Shown piece by piece: positions 19,039-29,785 of a stretch of 64,000 nucleotides of DNA. A program made the translations under genes and the position numbers. The stretch comes from Panicum virgatum (Eukaryota; Streptophyta; Magnoliopsida; Poales; Poaceae). How positions within the stretch are numbered: position 1 is the first letter of the stretch; each line of letters opens with the position of its first letter. A model generated the notes under the pieces. That model had not been told where the DNA came from. It made no database searches and saw only the letters and a list, made by a program, of their open reading frames with translations. The DNA lies in assembly GCF_016808335.1 (NCBI RefSeq), contig NC_053149.1:11893714-11957713 (forward strand), given 5' to 3'.

Positions 19039-22000
19039 ATGACGTCGGAGAAGAGCAAGATCCTGGTGGTCGGCGGCACGGGGTACCTGGGCAGGCACGT
19101 CGTCGCGGCGAGCGCGCGGCTGGGCCACCCGACCTTCGCGCTCGTCAGGGACACGGCGGCGTCCGACGCGGCCAGGGCGGCGCTGCTCAAGAGCTTCCAG
19201 GACGCCGGCGTGACACTCGTCAAGGGTGACCTCTACGACCGGGCCAGCCTGGTGAGCGCGGTCAAGCTCGCGGACGTGGTCATCTCCACGGTCGGGGCGC
19301 CGCAGATCGCCGACCAGACCAGGCTCATCGACGCCATCAAGGAGGCCGGCAACGTCAAGGTTTCTTTCCACAAATTTCTGCTGAAATTAAATCAACCAAG
19401 GTCAAGATCATAGTTTTGTTGTTCGTCTGATCGACGGATGCTTCATACACGGCAACGCATGCTCGCAGAGGTTCATCCCGTCGGAGTTCGGCCTGGACGC
19501 CGACCGCTCGGGCGCCGTGGAGCCGGCCAGGTCCACGTTCATCACCACCAAGGCCGCCGTCCGCCGCGCCGCCGAGGCCGCCGGCGTCCCCTACACGCTC
19601 GTGTGGACGGGCTACTTCTTCGGCTACGGGCTGCCCGGCATCGGGCAGGTCCTGGCGCAGTCGCCCCCCGCCGACACGGCCGTCGTGCTCGGCGGCGGCG
19701 ACGCCAGGGTGTCGTTCGTGGACGAGGGCGACATCGGGACGTACACGGTGCTGGCCGCCGACGACCCGCGCGCGGCGAACCGGACGCTGTACGTGAAGCC
19801 GCCGGCCAACACGCTGTCGCACAACGAGCTCCTGGCGCTGTGGGAGACCAAGACCGGCAGGGCGTTCGAGCGGGTGCACATCCCGGAGGACGCCGTGCTT
19901 AAGCAGATCCAAGGTCAGCCGCCTTACTGCCTGACACCACCAGTTCGGTCACAGATATTTATAATTAAACCATTTGTTGGTGTATATTGAGGCCATGTGT
20001 ACATAGGCCCATCTAGAGGCCCATGTATAGGATATATATATACCCACCCATCTAGGGTTGGAGGAATACAAGCTGCTATTCTCTCCATCATGGTATCATT
20101 AGCCTAGGTTAATCTCCTCTCCTCCCTCCTCACAGCCCCGCCGCCGCCGCCACCATGGCTGGCCAGCGGCCGGCGTCGCCTCCCTCCCCTCCCCTCTCTT
20201 CCTTCCCCTACCTCTCCTCCTCCCCTGCTCTGCAGCCCGCCGGCGCGTGGACCTCCCCCTCCCCTGCTCCGCAGCCCGCCGGCGCGTGGGCCGCTCGGCC
20301 GCCCTACGCCGCCGTCGCGGGTGCTGCAGGGGCCGGATCCGCCGCGGGATCCCCTGTCCCGGCCACCGCAGGGCGCGGATCCGCCGCGGGAGCTCCCGTC
20401 CCGGCCGCCGCGGGGCCCGGATCTGCTGCGGCCGCCCTGGTGGCGCTGGCGCAGCTCGATCTGGCCGCCGCCGCCGCCGCTGATGGCGCCGCTGGAGATG
20501 CTGCAAGCGGACCGCAGGGGCCACTGCAGCCGCCCGGACAGGGCCCGCTGCCAGTGCAGGGGCCCCTGCCGGCTGCTGCCAGCGCTGCCCTACAGCAGGC
20601 GCCTGCTGCTGGAGGGGGTGGCGCAGCCGCGGGCGCGGGAGCCGAACCCGCTGCCCAGCACGCTCTGCTGCAGGCTACGACACCCGATCCAGCCGCTGCT
20701 GCTGCCGCCGTCGCCGCCTACCGCGCCGCGGTCGCTGCCGGTAAGCAGCCCGCCGATGCCGCCGATCCCGCGTGGTCCGGCCTCGGGATGGCACCCGCGG
20801 ATGCGCCCCTCGCCGCCGCCGCTCTCCGAGGGCAGCAGGCCGACGCCGCTCTCGCCGCCAAGTCGGAGGCTTCGGCAGTCCAGGAGCGGGTCCGCATGGC
20901 AGCCCTCGCCTGGGAGCGCGAGTGCGCCACGGCCGACGCCCTCGCTCTCTGGGTCGCCGAGGCGGAGCGCTTCCTCCGCGTCTCCTCCGGCTAGCCCGTC
21001 GACCCCGAGCACGGTGCCTCGTCTTCCCACCAGGCCCCGCTCGCTGGATCTGGAGCCCGGTATGACCCGACCGACCCCATGGTCGCCCAGCTCCACCTCC
21101 AGGCCGCCGGCGTCCAGAACATCAGGGCCCTGGTCTCCGTCCTCCTCGACCCCACGTCCTCTTCCTATGGCCACTGGCAGGACCAGGTCCTCCTCACCCT
21201 TCGCCGCTACACCCTCGACGACCACGTCCTCGTCGACTCACCGATCGAGACACGAGATGTGACGTGGCTGCGCCTCGACAGCGTCGCTCTGTCCTGGATC
21301 TTCGGGGCCATCTTCCTAGATCTTCAGGACCTCGTCAGGACCCACGGCGGCACCGCGCGGCAGGCCTGGTTGGCGCTCGAGGGCCAATTCCTCGGCAACG
21401 CCGAGTACCGCGCCCTCCAGCTCGATGCCACCTTCCGCACCTTCGTGCAGGGGGACCTCTCCGTCGGTGAGTACTGCCGGCGGATGAAGAGCATGGCCGA
21501 TGCTCTTCACGACCTCGGGGATCTAGTGTCCGATCGGGTCTTGGTTCTCAATGTCCTACGGGGACTGAGCAGCACCTATGACCACTTGAAGGGCTGGATC
21601 GCCCGCCAGAGGCCCTTCCCCACCTTCCTGCAGGTCCGGGACGACCTCGCCCTCGAGGAGATCACCGGCCTCCTCCACTGCTCCTGCCGCCTCCCTCCTT
21701 GGTGCTACTCCCGCCGGGCAGACCGGAGGAGGAGGGGGCCGTGGACGTCGCCGGCGACGGGGTGGTGGTGGTGGCACTGGTGGCCCTGCTTCTGGGAACA
21801 CCGGTACCGGTGGGGGCCGTCGGGGCAGCGCGCCGACACCGGCTCCGGCTCCGGCTCCCGCCCCTGCCGCTGGAGGTACGCCCTGGCCATCCTTTAGCAA
21901 CCCATGGTCAGGGCGCATCTCGATGTGGCCGTTCCAGGGTCCGGGAGGGGGGCCTCGTCCTCAGCTCCAGCCGGCGGCCATGTTCACTGGCGCTGCTCCA

Positions 22001-25000
22001 CTCTTCGCGTCTTCCTGGACCCCGCCCGCTCAGCCCAGCCAGCAGCCGACCTGGCCTGGGGGGTGGGACCAGGCCGCTCTGGCGCAGTCCTTCAGCACCA
22101 TGGGACTGACGCCGCCGACCAGCACCGAGTGGATCGCCGACTCGGGCGCCTCGTTCCACACCACTCCCGATGCTGGTATCCTCTCTTCTGTCCGACCCCC
22201 ACACCCCTCTTGTCCTTCTTCTGTCATGGTTGGTGATGGGTCTTGCTTTCCTGTCACCGCCGTGGGTTCTGCTCCTCGTCTTCCTCATGTTCTTGTTGCT
22301 CCTCAAATGGTTCACAACCTTCTTTCTATTCGCCAGTTTACTGCTGACAACTCCTGTTCTATCGAATTTGACTCCTCTGGTCTTACTGTGAAGGATTCGG
22401 CTTCCCGGCGTCCACTTCTCTGATGTGATAGCCCGGGGCCCCTTTACACTCTTCGGCTTCCTACTTCCGCTGCCTCGCCTTCGGCTTCTTCATCTTCTGC
22501 TTTTGCCGTGACGCCTTCTTCCACCACCTGGCACCGCCGGCTTGGTCACCCCGGCCGCAATGTTTTGGCTCAGCTCATCCGTAGTACCGATGTTCCATGT
22601 ACAAAGGCTCCTGCTGAGCACCTCTGTCATGCGTGCCAGTTAGGTCGTCATGTTAGACTTCCGTTTTCTTCCTCTTCTTCGCATGCTGCGCATGTTTTTG
22701 ATCTCATTCACTGTGACCTGTGGACATCTCCTGTACCCAGCATGTCTGGCTATAAATATTATCTGGTCATTGTTGATGATTTTTCTCATTGCTCTTGGAC
22801 TTTCCCTTTGCGTGCCAAGTCTGAGACCTTCCCCACCCTCCTCCACTTCTTTGTCTGGGTGTCCACTCAGTTCGGCCACACTGTTAAGGCCGTCCAGTGC
22901 GACAACGGGCGGGAGTTCGATAACTCCACCTCCTGGTCTTTCTTCCTGTCTCGGGGTGTTCAGCTGTGTATGTCTTGTCCGTATACCTCTCCTCAGAATG
23001 GCAAGGCTGAGCGGATGATTCGTACGACGAACGACGTCGTGCGCACCCTTCTGATCCAGGCTTCTCTCCCCCCGCGCTTCTGGGCTAAGAGCCTCCACAC
23101 CGCCACCTACCTACTCAACCGTCTTCCGTCCACTGCTTCTCCTGCTCCCACTCCACACCACGCTCTTTTCGGTACCCCTCCTCGCTACGATCACCTTCGA
23201 GTCTTCGGGTGTGCGTGTTACCCTAACACCTCCGCCACCACTTCTCACAAGCTGGCGCCCCGCTCGACTCGTTGTGTGTTCCTCGGGTACTCCCCTGACC
23301 ACAAGGGGTACCGATGCTTTGACCTCACCTCTCGCCGCGTTCTGATCTCCCGACACGTTGTCTTCGATGAGTCGGATTTCCCCTACTCCACCTCCTCCAC
23401 ACCTTCTCCTGATCCCGAGCTGGCGTCTCTGTTTCCGACTGATCCGGTGGTTCAGCCACCGTTACCTGTCTGTCCTTTTCCTGCAGGTTTTTCCCGGCTC
23501 ACCGGCACCACTTCCGTTGATCTCTGCTACGCCGAGCGCGGCCCCGGTGCCCGCGGTCGCGCCACACGCGGCCCCCGGACCTCCGGTCGTGCCGCGCGCG
23601 GCCCCGGTGTCTCCCGCAGTGCCACGCGCGGCCCCGGTGCCGTCCACTACCCCTGCGCGGTACGCTGAGCCGGTGCAGGTGCACCGGCGTCGTTCGGCGA
23701 CGACACCGGCGCCGCCTCTGGCTCCGGATGCTCCTGCGACGCCGACACCAGAGCCGTCGCTGCCGCCTCCTCCGGCTCCCTCTCGAGCCGAGCCGGAGGT
23801 GTACCACCCGCCAGTCGTCCATCGGGATTCTCGGCATGTCCATCCCATGGTGACTCGGCGGATGGCGACACAGGCCGCGACTCTCTCCGCCACCGAGGGA
23901 GAGCCGCGGGTCTCTCCAGTACCCTCCTCTGTCCGCGACGCCTTGGCGGATCCTCACTGGCGTCGCGCGATGGAAGAGGAGTACGCGACTCTTCTTGCCA
24001 ACCAGACGTGGGACCTCGTGCCGCGTCCGTCTAGTGGCAATGTGGTGACTGGCAAGTTGATCTGGCCGCATAAGCGTCGGGCTGATGGCACACTGGAGCG
24101 CTACAAGGCTCGCTGGGTTCTCCGGGGGTTTACTCAGCGGCCTGGCGTGGACTATGATGAGACCTTCAGTCCAGTGGTGAAGCCCGCTACTGTGCGCACG
24201 GTCCTCTCACTTGCGCTCTCGCGCTCTTGGCCTGCGCACCAGCTGGACGTGAAGAATGCGTTTCTTCACGGTACTCTGTCAGAGACTGTCTACTGCTCTC
24301 AGCCAGCCGGATTTGTGGATTCGAGTCGTCCGGATATGGTCTGCCGGCTCAACAAGTCTCTCTATGGTCTGAAGCAGGCTCCTCGGGCTTGGTACTCTCG
24401 GTTCGCCACGTTCCTGTTGACGCTGGGGTTCACCGAGGCCAAGTCTGACACATCTCTCTTCATCTACTGCCGTGGGGATGAGACTGCATATCTGCTGCTC
24501 TACGTCGATGACATTGTGCTCACAGCTTCCAGTCAGCGGTTGCTTCAGAGTGTCATCTCCTCTCTGCAGCAGGAGTTTGCTATGAAGGATCTGCGTCAGC
24601 TCCACCACTTCTTGGGCGTCACTGTTGAGCCTAGCTCGTCTGGTCTTCTCCTTCACCAGCGGCAGTACGCACTCGATATTCTGGAGCGGGCTGGGATGAC
24701 TGATTGCAAGCCCTGCTCCACTCCAGTCGACACTCAGGCGAAGCTGTCCGCTGATCTGGGTGATCCGGTGGCTGATCCTACTGGCTATCGGAGTCTGGCT
24801 GGCGCGTTGCAGTACCTCACCTTCACCAGGCCGGACCTCACCTACGCTGTTCAGCAGGTCTGTCTCCATATGCATGATCCCCGGGAGTCACACCTTGCTG
24901 CGCTGAAGCATCTCCTCAGCTACGTCCGTGGCACTGTGGACCTCGGCCTGGTGCTTCACCGCTCGTCTTCTGCTGAGCTAGTGGTCTACACCGACGCTGA

Positions 25001-26312
25001 CTGGGCTGGCTGCCCGGACACTCGTCGCTCCACTTCCGGCTACGCAGTCTTCCTGGGCAACAACCTGGTCTCCTGGTCGTTCAAGCGGCAGCCGGTTGTT
25101 TCCCGCTCCAGTGCTGAGGCGGAGTACCGGGCTGTCGCTAACGGCGTGGCGGAGGCGTCCTGGCTACGACAGCTCTTGGCGGAGCTCCACAGCCCGCTCG
25201 CCAAGAGCACGCTCGTCTACTGCGACAACATCAGCGCCGTGTATCTCTCCACCAACCCCGTCTAGCATCAGCGGACGAAGCATGTGGAGATCGACCTACA
25301 CTTTGTGCGCGACAGAGTTGCCATCGGCGATGTTCGGGTACTCCATGTCCCGACTACCTCCCAGTTCGCTGACATCTTCACCAAGGGACTGCCCTCCTCG
25401 ACCTTCTCGGAGTTTCGCTCCAGCCTCAACGTAGCCGGTGGCTAGTTGTGGCTGCGGGGGGTATTTGCCCTTTGTACTCTCTTCTTGTCCAGTCTTGAAC
25501 ACCGCTGCGCCGGTAGTTCAGACTGCGGAGGGGTGTCAGCTTTCTTGTTATCCAGTCTTGAACACCGCTGCGCTGGTAGTTCAGATTGCGGGGGGGGGGG
25601 GGGTGTTGGTGTATATTGAGCCCATGTGTATAGAGGCCCATCTAGAGGCCCATGTATAGGATATATATACCCACCCATCTAGGGTTGGAGGAATACAAGC
25701 CACTATTCTCTCCATCACCACTCACCTGGTTCAACTTTTGAAACTTTAATTTGACCGTTTGTACAGTTTTTGAAAATATTTAGGCCAATTTCAATGAGAG
25801 TTTCATAGAGAATTTCAAATCATTAAATATTATCAATTTAGTTAACGTGACGAAGATAAAAAAAGATGGAGTTTCATGGAATGTGAGGAGAGTTTCATCA
25901 CCATAAAACTCATCTGGCACAATTACCTAATTCTTAGTCTAGATAAATGTGCCCATATAATATCCACTCAGACTGACTTTAGTTTGGAAACAAGAAGACA
26001 TGTTCTTCTTGTCTTGAAAAAGATATTTTCACTCATACACCTATTATACCTGTGTTCTAATTAAATTTCTAACTTGAAAATAAAGTTCATTCTTCTGGCT
26101 GTTAAATACGATCTGATATCTGATATGGAGTAGCGAGTTCTGCAGAAGCTCGGACCCCGCTGGACAGCATCCTACTGTCGATCTGGCACGCGGTGCACGT
26201 CAGGGGGGAGCACGAGTTCGAGATCGACCCGTCGTCAGGGGTGGACGCCACCGAGCTGTACCCGGACGTGAAGTACACCACCGTCGACGAGTACCTCAAC
26301 AGGTTGCTCTGA
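19039..26312 (+). CDS. Isoflavone-reductase-like protein with a Copia element in intron 2 (IRL copy 3)
   Basis: Exons 19039-19359, 19469-19913 and 26146-26312 total 933 bases and encode 310 residues, the standard length of the PCBER/isoflavone-reductase-like family. Residues 12-18 are GGTGYLG, the NADPH motif. K135, in the ITTKAAVRRAAEA segment, matches the catalytic lysine. The second exon ends CAAG before a GT donor at 19914. The third starts after TTCTGCAG at 26146, restores phase exactly and encodes the ELYPDVKYTTVDEYL end. These enzymes use NADPH to reduce phenylcoumaran, pinoresinol or isoflavone-like substrates in the cytosol. The 6.2-kb second intron contains a complete Copia retrotransposon and a MITE. 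The coding sequence is intact; whether it splices is untested. Confidence 0.85.
20155..25436 (+). pseudogene. Copia gag-pol, disabled
   Basis: From ATG 20155 the frame starts with an alanine/proline-rich leader, broken by TAG at 20992. It then continues in the same frame through a Copia gag core (WLRLDSVALSWIFGA; QFLGN). A frameshift occurs near 21670-21720, then the protease DSGAS at about 22139. A TGA at 22421 precedes the integrase zinc motif (WHRRLGHPG ... HLCHACQLG) and DDE core. A further shift near 23510 joins the reverse transcriptase, with YVDD at 24501-24512, and RNase H (VYTDADWAG). TAG at 25263 cuts the last 58 codons, ending near 25445. Domain order PR-INT-RT-RH is diagnostic of Copia. 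It cannot make a full polyprotein. Confidence 0.85.
25487..25589. repeat. Tandem duplication near the Copia polypurine tract
   Basis: CCAGTCTTGAACACCGCTGC and the following GGTAGTTCAGA segment occur twice, about 66 bases apart, just upstream of the right LTR. The copies are nearly identical. Confidence 0.7.
25783..25978. mobile_element. Tourist-like MITE
   Basis: About 196 bp between TTA trinucleotides (25780-25782 and 25979-25981). The ends GGCCAATTTCAATGAG and CCACTCAGACTGACT are imperfect inverses differing mainly by transitions. Its body matches part of the element at 26519-27277. It lies in intron 2 of IRL copy 3, downstream of the Copia element. Confidence 0.6.
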
Positions 26313-26618
26313 ATTTAGTGCGTCCGTGGTGGTCGTCACGTAGTCACCGGTGACGCGTCGGACCACCGCGCCGTGCTGCGCGCCCTGACGTTGCGCCGAC
26401 ACGGGCAGCCGGCGACCCTGAAAGCTGTAACAGATTATATCATCACCACCAATTCACCAGACTGCACTCACTACCAGTAATAAAGCGCGCAGGAGCTGAC
26501 GCACCTGCTGGCATCGTCCATGATGAGTTTTAACGGAGGAGTTTTAACGGAGATTTCATAACATTAAATACCATTAACTTTGCTGATATGGCAATGCGAG
26601 GAAATAATGAAGTTTCGA

Positions 26619-27176
26619 GGGTGTTTGGTTCATGGGACTTGTGCAAAAATCCCTGGTACTTTAGTCCCTAGAGAACCAAACAAGGACTTTGAGGGTAAAG
26701 TGTTACTCCCTCCTTCCCCGTTTATAAGGCATGGTGGAACATGACACGGTCTTCTAAACAACACTTTGACCATTTATTTATCATATATTATATCACTTTT
26801 GATTATAAGCTTATAATCATTGTAAACTATATTTGATTATGAATCCAATCATATGAAATTTGCATTATAAAAACAAAAATTTAATAGTCAAATTATTGGT
26901 CAAAGATGAGAAGGTTTGAATCTTGATATACGTGTATGCCTTATAAACTGGGAAGGAGGGAGTAGTTGGGGCTAAAGAATAAAAACTCTTGAGGAGCTTT
27001 TTTGGGACTTTTAGGCTACATGAGGTCTACTATTCACCCCCATCCTTGGTCTCCACCTCTTGGATGGATGCATATTAGGGGTGATATATATGGTACTTTG
27101 TACACTCATTTAATGATATCTAGTCCCTTTTAGTTCTTGGAACCAAACAAGTAGAGACTTTTGGCAACCAAACACC
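26619..27176. mobile_element. MITE with GGGTGTTTGG ends
   Basis: The ends are GGGTGTTTGGTTC and CAACCAAACACC, a common grass MITE terminus. It interrupts the preceding Tourist-like element and is itself interrupted by a Stowaway. There is no coding capacity, and the target duplication is unclear. Confidence 0.6.
26706..26962. mobile_element. Stowaway MITE, innermost of a nested set
   Basis: The ends CTCCCTCCTTCCCCGTTTAT and ATAAACTGGGAAGGAGGGAG sit between TA dinucleotides at 26704-26705 and 26963-26964. The element is 257 bp without coding capacity. Confidence 0.85.
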
Positions 27177-27911
27177 ACTTTCACGGGATGTGAGGAGAGT
27201 TTCTTCACCATGAAACCTATCTAGCACAATTATCTAGTTTTTAGTGTAGTCTAGGTAACTGTGTACCGAGACCGGCCTTAGATCAACCAAAGGCTGGTTT
27301 TCTTAATTCCTCCCTCTTTCGAAACGTGACTCTGATTTTTATGGATTTTGGAAAATATCCGGCCCCAGCTAGGAATAGTTTGCAGGAAAAAACGTTGACT
27401 CTGATAGTCTGAAATCGCATCTCTCTTAAATATTTGGGAGTTCTTTCTTATTTCTCTGATAGTCTGACACCTTCTTCGTCCTCTCGACACCTCTCCCGCT
27501 ATCGACGCTCTCCCGCTCACGAGCGACGTCCACCATGTGATGCCCTCATTAGACCACGGTAGATCATGCGCTGAACTAAATTGCTTCGTGACACTGCCAA
27601 GCAAACTGTCAGTCCTTCGTGGCCCATGAACGGCGGCACCATCCTTGTGGCCTTGTCCACCGCTACCCAATTAAGCTCTGAATCCTACTCGTAGCTCCGT
27701 TGATAACCTCACTGGAGCGTGTACAGAGTTCGTCAAAGGAACCCTAGCCCCGTCAGAGATGGTGAAGGGGTCCGCAGAGGAAATCAGAAGAAAACTGGTG
27801 CGAAAAAGGAGAACAAACCCCAAAGGTCGGTATGTCGAGAAAAAAATGGCAACAGTAATCTTGGCAGGAGAGCGTGGCCGCAGCTGTCTAGTGAAGATTA
27901 GCCGGACTCCT

Positions 27912-28066
27912 AAGCCGAAAATGACCCCCGAGCCGATCGGCCGATTTTATTACTCAGTCAGTCCCAATCACTAGTGCCGGGGTTAATATGGACGCGTCGA
28001 CTGATTCACTGGGCCGTGCTCACGGACAGGTTCATCGCGGCCGAGCACCAACCGCGCCCAGGTGCA
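27912..28066. repeat. Diverged direct repeat, copy 1
   Basis: About 150 bases, from AAGCCGAAA to GGTGCA, recur at 29077-29228 in the same orientation, roughly 1.17 kb away. The most conserved part is CACGGACAGGTTCATCGCGG. Neither copy has an open coding frame I recognise. Confidence 0.7.
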
Positions 28067-28479
28067 CTATCCGTACCAGCTCTAGGAACACAGCTGAGTT
28101 GGGTGACGTGAGGTGAGGTGAGCTAGCTAATCAGATTTCAGGTCCCACGAATTATTGCAGGAGGAGCACGTACTCTGCACTCACCCACCAGCAAGTGATG
28201 CTGCTACCAACAAACTTCAGATCAGAAAGGGATTGGTCGAGTTTTTCTTTTTTAAGTAACGGTCGCGAAATTTAATTTAGCTCGCCGGTTTTTGTCACGG
28301 CACGCTAGCTTGTCTTCTAGAAGTTCAAGTACTACCACGAGAACGTTCTCGAAACGAAGCGGTACCAGGCTACCAGCATACTAATGCGCGGTAGTAATCT
28401 CCTTTTTATCCTTCTTTTCTCTTTTGGAGTAATAAATAATTAGCAAGGCGATCCGCGTAAATTGTGCCCGTAGCTAGAT

Positions 28480-28755
28480 TTTTTTATAGTTTTCAATATT
28501 CAATTTCTAAAAGTTCCTGCATACATGCACCTATAATATCTTATACTATCTATCAACATCGAATCTTCGAACACATGTATGGAGCATTAAATGTAGTTGA
28601 AAAAATAACTAATTACATAGTTTATCTGTAAACGACGAGAAGAATCTTTTCAAGTCTAATTAATACATAATTGAACATTAATTATTAAATAAGAATGAAA
28701 ATACTACAGTACCAAAATCCAAAAATTTTCGCGAACTAAAGAGGCCCGTTTGCTA
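28480..28755. mobile_element. Partial Tourist/PIF-Harbinger MITE
   Basis: ATTAAATGTAGTTGAAAAAA, then CTGTAAACGACGAGAAGAAT and CTAATTAATACAT match, with divergence, the body of the intact MITE at 57653-57990. The right side ends CGAACTAAAGAGGCC. The boundaries are unclear. Confidence 0.5.
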
Positions 28756-29076
28756 CACCTTTTGCCATGTTTGTTGCACCTTATCCCATCATGCTGTGTA
28801 CGGGTTCACAAATTACTATTGCAGCGGGTAAGGTATAGTCTTCTTCTTTATGCTTACCGTCCTCTATGATTATCAACACCTTCTCGAAATCTGACTCATG
28901 CTAACTTTTCTCTCAACTTTCTTTTAATCAAAATTTGTTTTAATTCTCTAACCTAATGCTATTAAATTGTGTTTGTCCATAACCATTGCAATAATTTTTT
29001 ATCGGATTTGTCGACACGCTTCCGAAATTGCACACAGATGACCAGTTTGGTAGGGCTTCATCTTCATCTAAAATTT

Positions 29077-29228
29077 AAGCCGAAATTGACCCTGAAGCCG
29101 ACCGACCGATTAGGAAATCGCAATCACTAGGTCTAGGTGCCACGGTTAACATGGACGCATCCACGATTCACTCGGTCGTGATCACGGACAGGTTCATCGC
29201 GGCCAAGCGCCAACCGCGCGCGGGTGCA
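29077..29228. repeat. Diverged direct repeat, copy 2
   Basis: Partner of 27912-28066. This copy lies about 560 bases before the start of IRL copy 4, so it may be part of a duplicated upstream region. Confidence 0.7.
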
Positions 29229-29376
29229 TCAGAAAAGGAAAGGAGCGTGACTTAGCTGCCCCGTCCTCACCAGAAAAAGAACACCAACTTCACTGTTCAC
29301 AGCGACCCAGCAGTTCGTCTTGACATCGATGGAGAACCAGATGCTACCCCATCGGACGATTATATATAGTGGTGTC

Positions 29377-29659
29377 CAGTGGCGGATGTACACCCCGGGC
29401 CACCCGTGCCATGGCCCGGGGTTCGGTTCAAAAAATTGCTGAAGAAGCTCAAAAAATTGCTGAAGAAGAATAAATATACTAATTCGCGATGACACTTATT
29501 GTATGTTTTTTATCTTTCCATTATGTTCTCGTGTATCTTTTGAATTTCTATTATATTCTCGTGTATCTTTTGAACTATGAGTTTGTCGACGTCTGATTTT
29601 TGTCACAACTATATTTAAAACTCGGCCCGAGGTTCAACTCAATCCTGATTCCGCCACTG
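29377..29659. mobile_element. Short hAT MITE
   Basis: The element is 283 bp with terminal inverted repeats CAGTGGCGGA and TCCGCCACTG, flanked by perfect 8-bp duplications GTGGTGTC (29369-29376 and 29660-29667). It lies about 125 bases upstream of the IRL copy 4 start codon, within its promoter. Confidence 0.9.
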
Positions 29660-29746
29660 GTGGTGTCCGATGGCAATCAGGCGGCAGATGATTCTCAGCT
29701 TCCCGTCGAGTGAGCGAGCACTTTGCTGACACGGCGAGCAGCAGGC

Positions 29747-29752
29747 TATAAG
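29747..29752 (+). promoter_or_regulatory. Possible TATA box of IRL copy 4
   Basis: TATAAG lies only 39 bases before the ATG, which would leave a leader of about 10 bases. Either the leader is unusually short or the true start lies upstream, in or near the hAT MITE. Confidence 0.3.
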
Positions 29753-29785
29753 CAAGCTCCAACTTGTGAGTGATCAGCAACCGTG

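Larger units (their letters stand above)
19975..25717 (+). mobile_element. Ty1/Copia LTR retrotransposon inside IRL intron 2
   Basis: The element is 5743 bp, with short LTRs at 19975-20090 (116 bp) and 25604-25717 (114 bp), both starting TGTTGGTGTA and ending CATCA. A primer-binding site TGGTATCATTAG (initiator methionine tRNA) follows the left LTR at 20091, and a run of about 14 G forms the polypurine tract before the right LTR. Candidate 5-bp target duplications are CCATT and CCACT, one mismatch. The LTRs differ at about six positions plus a 2-bp indel, so the insertion is not very recent. It lies in the same orientation as its host gene. Confidence 0.9.
26519..27277. mobile_element. Tourist-like MITE split by nested elements
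   Basis: The pieces 26519-26618 and 27177-27277 together resemble the MITE at 25783-25978, including GGATGTGAGGAGAGTTTC and AGCACAATTA. The right end reads GAGACCGGCC followed by TTA. The left end is worn and its boundary approximate. Confidence 0.55.
27283..29368. other. Intergenic region upstream of IRL copy 4
   Basis: No gene is supported; several short frames have no recognisable domain. It contains one copy of the 150-bp direct repeat at 27912-28066, a partial MITE at about 28480-28755, and the second repeat copy at 29077-29228. Confidence 0.5.

Noticed and set aside
20321..21262. 313-codon frame overlapping the Copia gag leader
   Set aside because: It is an alternative phase of the GC-rich gag region; the gag phase continues in frame beyond its stop with clear homology.
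24279..24875. 198-codon minus-strand frame
   Set aside because: Antisense shadow of the Copia reverse transcriptase.
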